Positions 1-10,275 of a stretch of DNA of 30,048 nucleotides are shown in pieces (position 1 is the stretch's first letter; the number at the start of each line of letters is the position of its first letter). The stretch spans positions 1 through 30,048 of the forward strand of contig JBDSJC010000261.1 in assembly GCA_039917655.1 (NCBI GenBank), read 5' to 3'. This stretch comes from PNKC01 sp039917655 (GTDB lineage: Bacteria; Chloroflexota; Dehalococcoidia; Tepidiformales; Tepidiformaceae). Made by a program: the position numbers and the translations under genes. The notes below the pieces were generated by a model that ran no database searches, was not told the origin of the DNA, and saw only the letters and a program-made list of their open reading frames with translations.

Positions 1-146
1 AGGCTCTGTCCGGTGGCGGCCCTGGATGTCCCCGCAGGCGTGGCCGGCGCAGGAGTGTTCGCCTTGCCGTAGCCGTCTCCACCACATCCTGCCGCCACAG
101 CAGCCATGAGCAGGACGGGGACCAACAGCCGGTAACAATCTCTCAT
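1..146 (-). CDS. Predicted lipoprotein, 5' part only (cut by window edge)
   Basis: The frame is open from an ATG at 146 to the window edge, giving 48 codons. It begins with a short charged stretch, a hydrophobic core (about residues 7-19) and a lipobox V-A-A-G-C with the lipidated cysteine at residue 21. A Gly/Ala/Pro/Thr-rich linker typical of a mature lipoprotein follows. The start is well supported: AGGAG lies 6 nt upstream and overlaps the TAG stop of the preceding FakA-like gene, which ends 9 nt before this ATG, so the two are probably co-transcribed. By the known biology of the signal, the product would be exported, lipid-modified and anchored to the outer face of the cytoplasmic membrane. 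The functional domain lies outside the window, so no role can be given. Confidence 0.72.
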   Translation of the reverse strand, partial: MRDCYRLLVPVLLMAAVAAGCGGDGYGKANTPAPATPAGTSRAATGQS

Positions 147-155
147 AACGTACTC

Positions 156-1802
156 CTATTCCACTGAGGCGATGAACGGATAGAGTGGTTGCCCACCGTC
201 GATCACTTCGATCTCAGCTCCATGGAATGCGGCGGCCACTCGGTCACGCGCGAGTTCGAGCGCGGCGGCAGTCGTGGCTTCGCCGCCGTACAGGGTGATC
301 AGCGATGCTCCGGCGGCGTCAGCGGCTTCCAGCCCGGCGATCAGCGCATCCATCATGTCCAACGTGCTAACCATGAGCCGTCCATCGACCAGTGCGATCG
401 CTTCGCCTTCACGCGCGGACACCCCGTCGGCCTGGCGGTCGGCGGCGGAAGTGGTCACTTCGACCGTGCGCAACGACCCCTGGGTCGCAAGCATCTCTGT
501 CACGTTCTGTTTCGCCCCGTCCGCCCCGGAAAACGCCATTGCAGCCGCAATCCCCTCCGGCAGCGTGGTGGTGGACACCACGTGCAGCGTGCAAGTCGAT
601 AGCTTCGCCGCCTGCTGCGCGGCAAGTAGGACATTCTTGTGGTTCGGCAGGACGATGACGTCCGGCGTGCGAAGGGCATCGGCTGCCGCGGCGATCTCGC
701 CAGCAGGTGGCTTGGTAACCTCTCCGAGGGCTGTAGTGGCCGCGCCCAAGCTGCGAAAAATGTCATCGAAACCCTTGCCATGGCTCACCGCCAGCACGGC
801 AACCCGCTTGCCTGCGCCCGAGCCGGTCTTCGTGAAGCGCGCGTACTGGGCGCCCATGTCCTCGATCTTCACTCGCGACACGCGGCCAAATGTGCCGGCG
901 CCATCGATTACCGGTTGCGGCGAAGCAGTGTGTACATGGATTCGGGCCGCCTGTTCGTCGCCAACGACCACGACCGATGTGTTGCCCTCGGCTCCGGCCA
1001 GCGAACGAACCGCGGCCAGGTTCAGGAGTTCGCCCGCCGATTCGAGCATGAACTCAGTGCAGAAGCCGAACGCGTCCGCGCTATGGCCGTTGAGCGAGGC
1101 GATCGGTCGGCTGGGCATGAGCGATGGCGCTGGCAGTTCGCCGCGGATCGCCGCCGTCAGGCCGCGAAGGATCACACAGATCCCTTCGCCCCCAGCGTCG
1201 GTCACTCCCGCCTCGCGCAGCGCCGCGAGTTGATCGATCGTCGCGGCTTCCGCCAGGTCCGCCGCCTCTGTGGCCGCTTCCAACACGCCCCTGCAGGGGA
1301 CCTCTCGGCCGTCCCTCGGGAGTCCCGCCGAGATCGCCTTGGCCCGCTCGGCGGCGGCCCGGAGGACGGTGAGCATCGTCCCCTCCTGCGGCTTGGTTAC
1401 GGCGGCGTACGCACCCTCGGCGGCTGCCGCCAGGCCGGCAGCAAGGCCCTCGGCGTCCAGTAGCGTCCGCTCGCCAACCCCTGCCGCGAATCCCCGCAAC
1501 GCCTGGGAAAGGATGACCCCAGAGTTGCCGCGCGCCCCGTAAAGCGAGCCCTTCGCCAGCGTTGTCAGTACTTCGGCCACCGCCGGCCGGTCGCCCAGCG
1601 TCAGCGTCCGTTCGACCGCTTCGCTCAGGGTGGCGGACATATTTGAACCGGTGTCGCCGTCAGGCACCGGATAAACGTTGATTGCGTCGATCGCCTTGGA
1701 GCTGTCGCGCAGGTGCCCGGCAGCAGCCACAAAGATGGTGCGAAGTTGAGAACCGTCGAGCAGCTCAGTTCCCGGGATCGCTGGCCTCAACGTGGTGCAC
1801 AC
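156..1802 (-). CDS. FakA/YloV-like DhaL-domain protein (DAK phosphatase family)
   Basis: A 548-aa protein, the usual length for the YloV/FakA family. In Firmicutes, FakA phosphorylates fatty acids presented by a FakB (DegV) partner, feeding phospholipid synthesis; other members are annotated as dihydroxyacetone kinase-like. The N-terminal DhaL domain (about 1-210) shows the Mg-nucleotide loop PVPDGDTGSNM (45-55, with D48 and D50), GARGNSG (89-95), KPQEGTMLTVLR (137-148) and a TDAGGEG loop (201-207). A middle region and a DegV-like C-terminal domain follow. The start is GTG at 1802 without a good ribosome-binding site; a TTG four codons later is possible. The gene diverges from rpmB, and rpmB and yloV are also neighbours in Bacillus. 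Family assignment is firm; fatty-acid kinase activity is inference, since no fakB is in the window. Confidence 0.86.
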   Translation of the reverse strand: MCTTLRPAIPGTELLDGSQLRTIFVAAAGHLRDSSKAIDAINVYPVPDGDTGSNMSATLSEAVERTLTLGDRPAVAEVLTTLAKGSLYGARGNSGVILSQALRGFAAGVGERTLLDAEGLAAGLAAAAEGAYAAVTKPQEGTMLTVLRAAAERAKAISAGLPRDGREVPCRGVLEAATEAADLAEAATIDQLAALREAGVTDAGGEGICVILRGLTAAIRGELPAPSLMPSRPIASLNGHSADAFGFCTEFMLESAGELLNLAAVRSLAGAEGNTSVVVVGDEQAARIHVHTASPQPVIDGAGTFGRVSRVKIEDMGAQYARFTKTGSGAGKRVAVLAVSHGKGFDDIFRSLGAATTALGEVTKPPAGEIAAAADALRTPDVIVLPNHKNVLLAAQQAAKLSTCTLHVVSTTTLPEGIAAAMAFSGADGAKQNVTEMLATQGSLRTVEVTTSAADRQADGVSAREGEAIALVDGRLMVSTLDMMDALIAGLEAADAAGASLITLYGGEATTAAALELARDRVAAAFHGAEIEVIDGGQPLYPFIASVE

Positions 1803-1813
1803 TCCGCGTGAGT

Positions 1814-1843
1814 TTGGCCGTTAACGCATTCGAGTGCTACCAT
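1814..1843 (+). promoter_or_regulatory. Putative rpmB promoter (TTGGCC-18-TACCAT, extended -10)
   Basis: TTGGCC (1814-1819) lies 18 nt before TACCAT (1838-1843), which is preceded by TGC as in an extended -10. Transcription would start near 1850, about 30 nt before the rpmB ATG. The segment GGCCGTTAAC...GAGTGC resembles the one upstream of the PAP2 gene (6976-7001). Read by eye. Confidence 0.42.
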
Positions 1844-1879
1844 CAGCGTTCGATTCTCTCACGTAAGGAACCATCACGC

Positions 1880-2092
1880 ATGGCAAGTGGCGCCTGCGAT
1901 ATCTGCAGCAAGACAACGCAATTCGGCCGGCATATCCGGCACAAACACAGCGGGCGCTGGGAACGCAAGGCTCCGAAGAAGAGCCGCTTCTTCCGCCCCA
2001 ACGTGGCCAAGCAGCGCGTCTTCGTCGCTGGTGATTGGCACCGCGTGAACATCTGCACGCGCTGCCTCCGCACGCTCGCCAAGACCGCGTAG
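1880..2092 (+). CDS. rpmB: 50S ribosomal protein L28 (zinc-binding form)
   Basis: A 70-aa basic protein of the large ribosomal subunit. It starts with the family's Met-Ala-x-x-Cys opening and carries two CxxC pairs (CDIC at 6-9, CTRC at 59-62), the zinc-binding form of L28. The R/K-rich centre (GRWERKAPKKSRFFRPN, about 25-41) fits rRNA binding. The ATG at 1880 is chosen because AAGGA lies 10 nt upstream and the family N-terminus begins exactly there; the frame extends upstream to 1682, but that part is antisense to the FakA-like gene. A strong terminator follows 23 nt after the stop, so the gene is probably transcribed alone. Confidence 0.96.
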   Translation: MASGACDICSKTTQFGRHIRHKHSGRWERKAPKKSRFFRPNVAKQRVFVAGDWHRVNICTRCLRTLAKTA

Positions 2093-2114
2093 TCGCTCCG
2101 TCGATTCAAGCCAG

Positions 2115-2145
2115 AGGCGTGACGCGGTCGTGTCACGCCTTTTTT
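2115..2145 (+). terminator. Intrinsic terminator of rpmB
   Basis: A perfect 9-bp stem, AGGCGTGAC (2115-2123) with GTCACGCCT (2132-2140), and an 8-nt loop, runs into six T residues (2140-2145). Confidence 0.9.
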
Positions 2146-2308
2146 GCTGTACCGGCGTGAGCCTGTCCGCCCACGGCGGCGGGCTCGACGGGCTCGAATT
2201 GATACGATTCTTCCAGCGCCACGCGTATGCCGGCGCTGGCCTGTGAGACGTTCGCGAGACACTATTGGGCCTATCGGGCGGCACACCAATCCCGAGGAGC
2301 ACCTGGCA

Positions 2309-4321
<2,013 letters not shown>

Positions 4322-4412
4322 GCAACGCGTCCGGCGACCTTGTGCTATGGGCGGGCTGGCGGACGAATGACCTCCCAAGCGCCGGGGCGAGGGACTGCCA
4401 AGAGTTGAGCAC

Positions 4413-5933
4413 ATGCCGATGACTGACACTGGCCAGACGACGAGGAACCCCCGGCGCGCGGGCGTGCTGCTCCACCCCACTTCCCTACCCGGCACCGCTG
4501 GCCTCGGCCCCGAGGCGTACCGCTTCGTCGATTTCCTCAACGCCGCTGGTCAGACGGCCTGGCAGATCATGCCAATCGGTCCGCCCGGGCCGGGGAACTC
4601 CCCGTACGCTTCGCGCTCAGCGTTCGCCGGTGACCCGATGCTGCTTTCGCTTGAAGAACTGCGCGAGCGGGGTTGGCTGGCCGGGCTGGATGACCTGCCA
4701 TACGTCCCTGGCGCCAGCGACCGCATTGACTATTCCGAGCGTACCGAGTCTCGCGAGCCACTCCTGCGGCGGGCCTTCGACGCTTTCATGGCCGAGGGCG
4801 GCGAAGCGCACCTCGAGCCGTTCCGCGCCAACTGCGCCTGGCTCTCCGGGTATGCCACGTTCGCCGCACTGCGCGCTTCCCTCGGCGTACCCTGGTGGGA
4901 ATGGCCTGAGGAGCTCCGCTCCGCCGCAACGGTGCGCGAACAGGGCGTCCCACTAGCCCTGCACACGGACGTCCGGTACCACGAGTTCCTGCAGCTCTGT
5001 TTCTCACGCCAGTGGGCGTTCCTCAGGTCCTACGCGAACGAGCGCGGCATCCAGATTATCGGCGACATCCCGATCTTCGTAGACCGCGACAGCGCGGACG
5101 TCTGGGCCAACCCCAAGCTTTTCAAACTGGACGATGAAGCCAACCCGCTGGTCATCGCCGGCGTACCACCGGACGCCTTTTCAAGCACGGGCCAGCGCTG
5201 GGGCAACCCTGTGTACGACTGGGCACAAGCGCATATGACCGACTACCAGTGGTGGGCGGCACGGCTCAGCCGGGCGTTCGAAATGGTCGATTCGGTGCGC
5301 CTGGACCACTTCCGCGGTTTTGAATCGGCCTGGGAGATCCCTGGCGACGAACTGACGGCGGTCAACGGCGCTTGGAATCCGGGGCCCGGCCGAGGCCTCT
5401 TTGACAGCCTTGAAGCACGTTTCGGCAAACTTCCTATCATCGTCGAGGACCTGGGGATCATCACTCCGGCCGTGCGCGCGCTGCGTGACGGGCTGGGCTA
5501 TCCAGGTATGGCCGTCCTTCAGTTCGCTTTTGGGGACGACTGGCGGAATCCCTATCTGCCACACAACCACGCCCGAAACCTGGTGGCCTACACCGGCACG
5601 CACGACAACGACACAACGCTCGGATGGTTCAGGTCACTGTCTGACCACGAACGCGGCAACGTCCTTCGCTACCTCGGCCGCGACGGCTCGGACATCGTCA
5701 GTGAGCTGGTCCGGCTGGTGTACGAATCGGTGGCCGACCTCGCGATCATCCCGATGCAGGATGTGCTCCAACTGGGAAACGAAGCGCGCATGAACCGGCC
5801 CGGTGAACCGGAGGGCAATTGGACGTGGCGATTCCAATGGGACCAGGTCCACCCGGCGCGTACGGCCTGGCTGCACGAGATCGCTGGACGCTACGGTCGC
5901 ACCGCGCGCCCCTTCGAATACGAAGACGAATAG
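4413..5933 (+). CDS. malQ: 4-alpha-glucanotransferase (amylomaltase, GH77)
   Basis: Transfers alpha-1,4-glucan segments between maltodextrins in glycogen or maltodextrin metabolism; cytoplasmic, with no signal peptide. At 506 aa it is close to the compact Thermus-type enzymes. The GH77 signatures are all present: the N-terminal GVLLHPTSLPG (17-27), SPYASRSAFAGDP (63-75), the nucleophile in VRLDHFRGF (D298), the acid/base in IVEDLG (E345), and the THDNDT loop (396-401) carrying the transition-state aspartate. The ATG at 4413 has only a weak ribosome-binding site, and the ATG two codons later is equally possible. The upstream 91 nt contains TTGTGCTATGG, which could be an extended -10 of its own promoter. 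It is convergent with the next gene, with 3 nt between stops. Confidence 0.94.
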   Translation: MPMTDTGQTTRNPRRAGVLLHPTSLPGTAGLGPEAYRFVDFLNAAGQTAWQIMPIGPPGPGNSPYASRSAFAGDPMLLSLEELRERGWLAGLDDLPYVPGASDRIDYSERTESREPLLRRAFDAFMAEGGEAHLEPFRANCAWLSGYATFAALRASLGVPWWEWPEELRSAATVREQGVPLALHTDVRYHEFLQLCFSRQWAFLRSYANERGIQIIGDIPIFVDRDSADVWANPKLFKLDDEANPLVIAGVPPDAFSSTGQRWGNPVYDWAQAHMTDYQWWAARLSRAFEMVDSVRLDHFRGFESAWEIPGDELTAVNGAWNPGPGRGLFDSLEARFGKLPIIVEDLGIITPAVRALRDGLGYPGMAVLQFAFGDDWRNPYLPHNHARNLVAYTGTHDNDTTLGWFRSLSDHERGNVLRYLGRDGSDIVSELVRLVYESVADLAIIPMQDVLQLGNEARMNRPGEPEGNWTWRFQWDQVHPARTAWLHEIAGRYGRTARPFEYEDE

Positions 5934-5936
5934 CGG

Positions 5937-6947
5937 CTAGCCCTCGGGCGCTCCCTCGGCGGCCGCCAGCTGCGGCTTGCGGCGAAGCAACCCCAGGTTC
6001 AGGTTGAGTGATTCGCGCCCCAGCAGTAGGAAGCTCGCGCCGAGCAGACTGACCGGCACGACATTCACCAAATGGGCGAGGATCGCGAAGCTCAGCGCGC
6101 GACTGGCGCCAATATCGAATGGCGCCAACGAGAGCGTGGCGGCAGCGTGGAAGACGCCAATGTAGCCGGGAGACGAAGGCACCAGCATCGCCAGATTGGT
6201 TGTGCAGGTCAGAAGCACCGCCACCGTCACCGGGGCGTCGATATCGAGCGCCCGCATCAGCAGGTAGTTGATGGCGAAGGCGCCGAGCCACGCCGTCCAG
6301 GACCATGCCCAGATGCGGAACACGTGCTGCCGCGAAAACAGCTGCCGCCACCCTTCTCGGAACGAAACGGCTTCCGCCTTGACGCGGTCGTTGCCCGGCA
6401 CGAACCTCCCCAGCGAAAAGCGCCTCCCGAGTTTGGCCAGTTTCCGATGACTGACCACCATCACGATCACGGCAGCCAGCATAACCGCAAGCGTAAACCA
6501 GGCCGCGTGTAGCCACGGCAAGTAGTCATCCGGGATCGGTAGGAAGGGGCTGACGAGAATGAATCCAGCCACCAACGTGACCGAGTCGGTCACCCGCTCG
6601 GTCAACAGCGACGAGACGACGTGACCCGAGCGCAAACCCGGTTGGCGCGAAGTAAGCGCCACCCTTGCAACGTCCCCCAGCCGGGCGGGAAGCACGTTGT
6701 TGAGCAGAAAACTGATGTGCAGGATGCGGTACAGCCGGGGCGTGGTGACCGCCGACTGCGACGGCAGCAGCAGCCGCCAGCGAATCGTTTTCGCGCCAAT
6801 GGAGACCATGAGACTTGTGATGGCCAGGACGACGAACCTGGGATCCGCTCCGCGCAGTGCGTCGGCGGTAGCCGAGCGGTCAATGAGCCGGAATAGCAAG
6901 CCTGCACAGATACAGGTGATGATGAGTCCGAAAACGAAGCGGCGCAT
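5937..6947 (-). CDS. Lysylphosphatidylglycerol synthase TM-region/UPF0104-like membrane protein
   Basis: A 336-aa polytopic membrane protein with about eight hydrophobic segments. It matches the flippase-type family (PF03706) that forms the membrane half of MprF and also occurs alone. Family marks are KTIRWRLLL after the second helix, the segment around HISFLLNNVLPARLGDVARV, LLTERVTDSVTL, and the late motif SPGYIGVFHAA. No synthase (GNAT) domain follows, so it is a stand-alone member; these are often linked to lipid or glycan translocation, but the substrate cannot be told from sequence. GAGGAG sits only 2 nt before the ATG, which is unusually close. It is divergent from the PAP2 gene, which may also act on lipids. 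Confidence 0.82.
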   Translation of the reverse strand: MRRFVFGLIITCICAGLLFRLIDRSATADALRGADPRFVVLAITSLMVSIGAKTIRWRLLLPSQSAVTTPRLYRILHISFLLNNVLPARLGDVARVALTSRQPGLRSGHVVSSLLTERVTDSVTLVAGFILVSPFLPIPDDYLPWLHAAWFTLAVMLAAVIVMVVSHRKLAKLGRRFSLGRFVPGNDRVKAEAVSFREGWRQLFSRQHVFRIWAWSWTAWLGAFAINYLLMRALDIDAPVTVAVLLTCTTNLAMLVPSSPGYIGVFHAAATLSLAPFDIGASRALSFAILAHLVNVVPVSLLGASFLLLGRESLNLNLGLLRRKPQLAAAEGAPEG

Positions 6948-6975
6948 CTCTCCTCGGAAACGGCCGACGCTGTCC

Positions 6976-7001
6976 GGCCGTTAATGAAAGAGTGCCATAC
7001 T
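6976..7001 (+). promoter_or_regulatory. Putative promoter of the PAP2 gene
   Basis: GGCCGTTAATG then GAGTGC-CATACT resembles the rpmB promoter segment (1816-1843), with TGC directly before a -10-like CATACT (6996-7001). It overlaps the upstream in-frame ATG at 6984, which argues for the later start at 7047. Confidence 0.38.
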
Positions 7002-7046
7002 TTGTCTCTTCCGTCAGCGCCCTCGGGCGGCTACGATCGGGTGCGC

Positions 7047-8012
7047 ATGACCGCCCCTCCTGCATATCTCGCCCCTCAATCCGCGGAGCCGCTTGTCGCT
7101 GCTGAACCATCGCAAGTCGAGCGCGGCGCGGGTGGCAGAGCCCTCCTCGTCACCCAGATCACCCTCCTACTGGCCATGGCCGCAACCGTCGCGACGAAGC
7201 TCTGGCAGGACCACATGTGGGTCGGATTCGTCCTCGTTGCGGTGACTCTGGTGGCGTGGGCTCCCGAAGTGCGCCGGTCCCGAGTCCGGCGGTGGTGGTT
7301 TGCCTACGTAGCCGGAATCTTCCTCTACACGTTGCTTCGCGCCTACGCGGATGAAACGCTGGTCCCGGTGCGCACCGTTTACGTCATTGACATCGACAAG
7401 TTCCTTTTCTTCGGCACCGACCCGGTGGTCTGGCTTCAGGACCGCCTGTTTTCTCCGAGCCGGCTAACTCCCCTGGACTTCTTCACGGTGCAGGTTCACT
7501 GGTCATTCTTCGTGGCGCCCCATCTCGCCGCGATCGCCATCTTCTTGTGGCGGCGGGAACTGTTCCCGCGCTACACCGTACTCATTGTTGGCACCATGTA
7601 CCTCGGACTCGCGCTCTTTTTCTTGCTTCCAACCACGCCTCCGTGGCTCGCTGGCCAGGCCGGTCAACTTCCCGGCGTCTTTCGCGTGATGGACTTCGTC
7701 GGTGGCCGCGTGAACGCGGAGACGTACAAGACAGTTTACGCCTCGCTCGGCGAACCCAACTCGGTGGCGGCGATGCCGTCGATCCATATGGGTGTGACCT
7801 TCGCGATGTACCTCTGGGCACGGGAACACTACCGCCGGCTAGCCTGGGGGCTGCTGGCGTACAGCGCGCTAATGGGCTTCAGCCTGCTCTACCTGGCCGA
7901 ACACTACATCGCTGACCTGACCGTCGGCATCGCCTGTGCGATCGTCTGTTACTGGGTCACGAAGCGGGTTGTCCCCGAGCCGCGTGAGCCAGGGCGCTCG
8001 TACGAGTCGTAG
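7047..8012 (+). CDS. PAP2-superfamily membrane phosphatase/phosphotransferase
   Basis: An integral membrane protein, 321 aa from this start, with about six hydrophobic helices. It resembles the PAP2_3 branch (inositolphosphoryl-transferase-like) rather than classical undecaprenyl-pyrophosphatases: the first PAP2 motif is not recognisable, but the two catalytic motifs are, as SVAAMPSIH (239-247) and LAEHYIADL (283-291, with H286 and D290). Such enzymes hydrolyse or transfer phosphate head groups on lipids at the membrane surface. Another in-frame ATG at 6984 adds 21 residues unlike the family, has no ribosome-binding site and lies inside a likely promoter. The start at 7047 also lacks a clear site, so the N-terminus is uncertain. 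The substrate is unknown. Confidence 0.82.
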   Translation: MTAPPAYLAPQSAEPLVAAEPSQVERGAGGRALLVTQITLLLAMAATVATKLWQDHMWVGFVLVAVTLVAWAPEVRRSRVRRWWFAYVAGIFLYTLLRAYADETLVPVRTVYVIDIDKFLFFGTDPVVWLQDRLFSPSRLTPLDFFTVQVHWSFFVAPHLAAIAIFLWRRELFPRYTVLIVGTMYLGLALFFLLPTTPPWLAGQAGQLPGVFRVMDFVGGRVNAETYKTVYASLGEPNSVAAMPSIHMGVTFAMYLWAREHYRRLAWGLLAYSALMGFSLLYLAEHYIADLTVGIACAIVCYWVTKRVVPEPREPGRSYES

Positions 8013-8024
8013 GGTTTTGGAGGG

Positions 8025-8822
8025 CTACCCGGCCTTCTGGTACATGCTCGTGCCCGAGGCCCGAAACCCGATCTCGCTCGATCGCATGATCATCTCGCTC
8101 CCGCCAATGAACAGCAGCCCGCCTGGACGGAGCGCCTTCGCAAAGCGGCTGTAGATCACCCGTTTCGCTTCCTCAGTGAAATAGATAACCACGTTTCGGC
8201 AGAGGATCACGTCAAGGTCCGTGGGGTACGGGTCGCTGAGCAGGTCTTGGCGTCGAAACTGGATTCGCCGCTTCAGGCTCTCAACAACGCGGTAGGTCGA
8301 ACCGTCGAACTCAACGTACTTCCTCAGCAGAGCTAAAGGGATCGACCGCACTTCGCCGGGAAAGTAGCCAGTGCCTTCGCGGGCGCGGTTCAGGATCGGA
8401 AGGTCGATGTCGGTGGCGATCACCTGGTGGGCGCCGTTCGGGTCAACTTCGTTGAGGATCATCGCCAGGGAATAGGGCTCGCAACCGATCGAACAGCCGG
8501 CGCTCCAGAACTTCAGCGCTTTCCGCTCCTGCAGCAGTTTGGGAATGTGCGTCATCTGAAGTTCGTTGAAGCGGTCGGGTTGGCGAAAGAACTCGCTCAC
8601 GTTGATTGTCAGCGTATCGCGGACATCCGCGAGCAGCTGGCAGTCGGCGGCGATGGCTTTGCCGAACTCAAGCCAACCGGCGATCCCTCGGCGCGTCATA
8701 ACGCTCGCCAGGCGACGCTTCATCTGCGGTTCTTTGTAGGGGCCAAGTGGCACACCGATCGCCCGTTCGAGCACCTTACGGAACGCCAGCCACTGGAGGT
8801 CTACTGGTTCAATTGCAGTCAT
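8025..8822 (-). CDS. cheR: Chemotaxis protein methyltransferase CheR
   Basis: An S-adenosylmethionine-dependent enzyme that methylates glutamates on chemoreceptors, setting the adaptation level against CheB. The 265-aa protein has an N-terminal helical domain (about 10-75), the TLTINVSEFFR segment (70-80), the SAM-binding loop SAGCSIGCEPYS (107-118), ATDID, and DVILCRNVVIYF near the substrate site. The usual loop is CSTGEEPYS; here the first Glu is Cys, a mild deviation. The start at 8822 forms an ATGA overlap with the cheB stop and has GAGAGG just upstream. An in-frame upstream extension to 8942 lies inside cheB and is not family-like. It is the last gene of the chemotaxis operon and is convergent with the PAP2 gene, with no obvious terminator between. 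Confidence 0.95.
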   Translation of the reverse strand: MTAIEPVDLQWLAFRKVLERAIGVPLGPYKEPQMKRRLASVMTRRGIAGWLEFGKAIAADCQLLADVRDTLTINVSEFFRQPDRFNELQMTHIPKLLQERKALKFWSAGCSIGCEPYSLAMILNEVDPNGAHQVIATDIDLPILNRAREGTGYFPGEVRSIPLALLRKYVEFDGSTYRVVESLKRRIQFRRQDLLSDPYPTDLDVILCRNVVIYFTEEAKRVIYSRFAKALRPGGLLFIGGSEMIMRSSEIGFRASGTSMYQKAG

Positions 8823-9898
8823 CGCGCCTCTCGCAATGTTGGCAGCGCCCGCGAAAGCGCATCGGCGATGCGGTCCAACGGAAGCTCGGTGGCGTGTTGC
8901 GTCTTCTCTTTCGCCACCCGCGGCATGCCGTAGACCACGCACGTTGCTTCGTCCTGCGTGATCACCTTGCCGCCAGCCTGCTCCACCCGCGCCGCGCCCT
9001 CGGCCCCGTCCTTCCCCATCCCCGTGAGGATGGCGACGGCCACGTTCGCGCCATACGTCTCTGGCAGGGAGTTCAGCGTCACATCAAGGCTCGGGCGCAC
9101 GCCATGAAGCGCCGGGTCTTTGTGGAGATGAATCCGCCTGTCCCGAGTGACCACCATGTGGAAGTCTCCCGGCGCAACCAGCACCCGCCCGGCGACTACC
9201 AGTTCGCCTTCGACGGCTTCGGAGACCTCGAGTGACGAAAGGGTGTTCAGCCGCCGCGCGAGCGCCCCGGTGAAGCCTGCTGGCATGTGCTGCACGATCA
9301 GGACTCCAGCATTCAGATCCGCGGACAGCTTGGGGACAACTTCAGTCAGAGCGGGCGGCCCTCCCGTGGAACAGCCGATGACCAGCAACTGCAACGCCAC
9401 GAATCGACCGCCAGTGGCTGGATTCGGCGCCGCTGGGCGCGGCGCAGTGGGCGGCAGGGGACGGCGGCGGTGGACGCGGGCATGGCTCGCGCGCTGGATC
9501 GCTTCCTCGAGGTTGTCGACCACGTTGGCCAGGTTGCGGCTCAGACCGTTCGGCTTGGTGATCGCCTCCACCGCGCCCGCTTCAAGTGCGCGCAACGTGG
9601 TGTCCGCCCCCGCCGAGGTGAGAGCACTGACCATCACGATCGGCGTCGGGATCGTCTGCATGATCTCGCTCACCGCAGTCACGCCGTCCATGCGCGGCAT
9701 TTCGACGTCCATCGTAATCACGTCAGGGCGCAGCTTGAGCGCTTGTTTGATGCCTTCGACGCCGTCCCCGGCTGTCCCCACGACGATCATCCCCGGAATC
9801 GCCGAGATCAGCCGATCCATGGCCGTCCGCATGAACGCGGAGTCATCGACGATCAGCACGCGGATCTGGCGGTTGGTGGATGGCAGCGGCAACGCCAC
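8819..9898 (-). CDS. cheB: Chemotaxis response regulator / receptor methylesterase CheB
   Basis: Removes receptor methyl groups and deamidates receptor glutamines, activated by phosphorylation from CheA. The 359-aa protein has a receiver domain (about 11-130) with D18/D19, phospho-acceptor D64 (MDVEMP) and K115. A Pro/Ala/Arg linker (about 140-165) follows, then the methylesterase domain with the triad S177 (GCSTGG), H204 (VQHMP) and D298 (TGMGKDG). The start is GTG at 9898, with TAAGGAG 7 nt upstream that overlaps the cheY stop. The gene overlaps cheR by ATGA, so translation is probably coupled and the two opposing adaptation enzymes are made together. Confidence 0.96.
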   Translation of the reverse strand: MALPLPSTNRQIRVLIVDDSAFMRTAMDRLISAIPGMIVVGTAGDGVEGIKQALKLRPDVITMDVEMPRMDGVTAVSEIMQTIPTPIVMVSALTSAGADTTLRALEAGAVEAITKPNGLSRNLANVVDNLEEAIQRASHARVHRRRPLPPTAPRPAAPNPATGGRFVALQLLVIGCSTGGPPALTEVVPKLSADLNAGVLIVQHMPAGFTGALARRLNTLSSLEVSEAVEGELVVAGRVLVAPGDFHMVVTRDRRIHLHKDPALHGVRPSLDVTLNSLPETYGANVAVAILTGMGKDGAEGAARVEQAGGKVITQDEATCVVYGMPRVAKEKTQHATELPLDRIADALSRALPTLREAR

Positions 9899-9909
9899 GC
9901 GGTCGCTCC

Positions 9910-10266
9910 TTAAGCGCAGAGCCTGCTGACGGCCGCCAGCACACGGTCGCCATCGCAGGGCTTTACCAGGAAGTCTTTTGCGCCGCTTTTCACCGCCTGG
10001 AGGACGATCTGCTGTTGCCCAAGGGCCGTCACCATCGCCACGCGAGCGGAGGGGTCTAGCGCTCTGATCGCCTTGAGGGCAGTCAGGCCGTCCATCTCTG
10101 GCATCGTGATGTCCATCAACACGGCGTCCGGGCGCTTGGCCTTGTACTTCTCAATGGCATCCAGGCCGTTCTCGGCCTGGACCACGTCGTAGCCAGCTTC
10201 GGAAAGGATCTTCGACATGCGCATCCGCATGAACGCTGCGTCATCAACTACGAGAATTGTGGCCAA
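9910..10266 (-). CDS. cheY: Chemotaxis response regulator CheY
   Basis: A stand-alone receiver domain (118 aa) that carries the phosphoryl signal from CheA to the flagellar switch. Key residues are D8/D9, phospho-acceptor D52 (VLMDITMPEMDG), the conserved Thr in MVTALG and the Lys in FLVKP. The start is TTG at 10266, preceded by AGGAGG 5 nt upstream, which makes the choice firm. It lies 9 nt after cheD and 11 nt before cheB. The likely binding partner is visible across the locus: FliM (14317-15363) carries the CheY-docking N-terminal motif. CheC in the same operon is a likely CheY-P phosphatase. Confidence 0.95.
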   Translation of the reverse strand: MATILVVDDAAFMRMRMSKILSEAGYDVVQAENGLDAIEKYKAKRPDAVLMDITMPEMDGLTALKAIRALDPSARVAMVTALGQQQIVLQAVKSGAKDFLVKPCDGDRVLAAVSRLCA

Positions 10267-10275
10267 CTGGGCCTC

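Noticed and set aside
2144..2308. A 55-residue Arg-rich N-terminal extension of transketolase
   Set aside because: It starts within the rpmB terminator, is unlike the family, and a good ribosome-binding site precedes the TTG at 2309.
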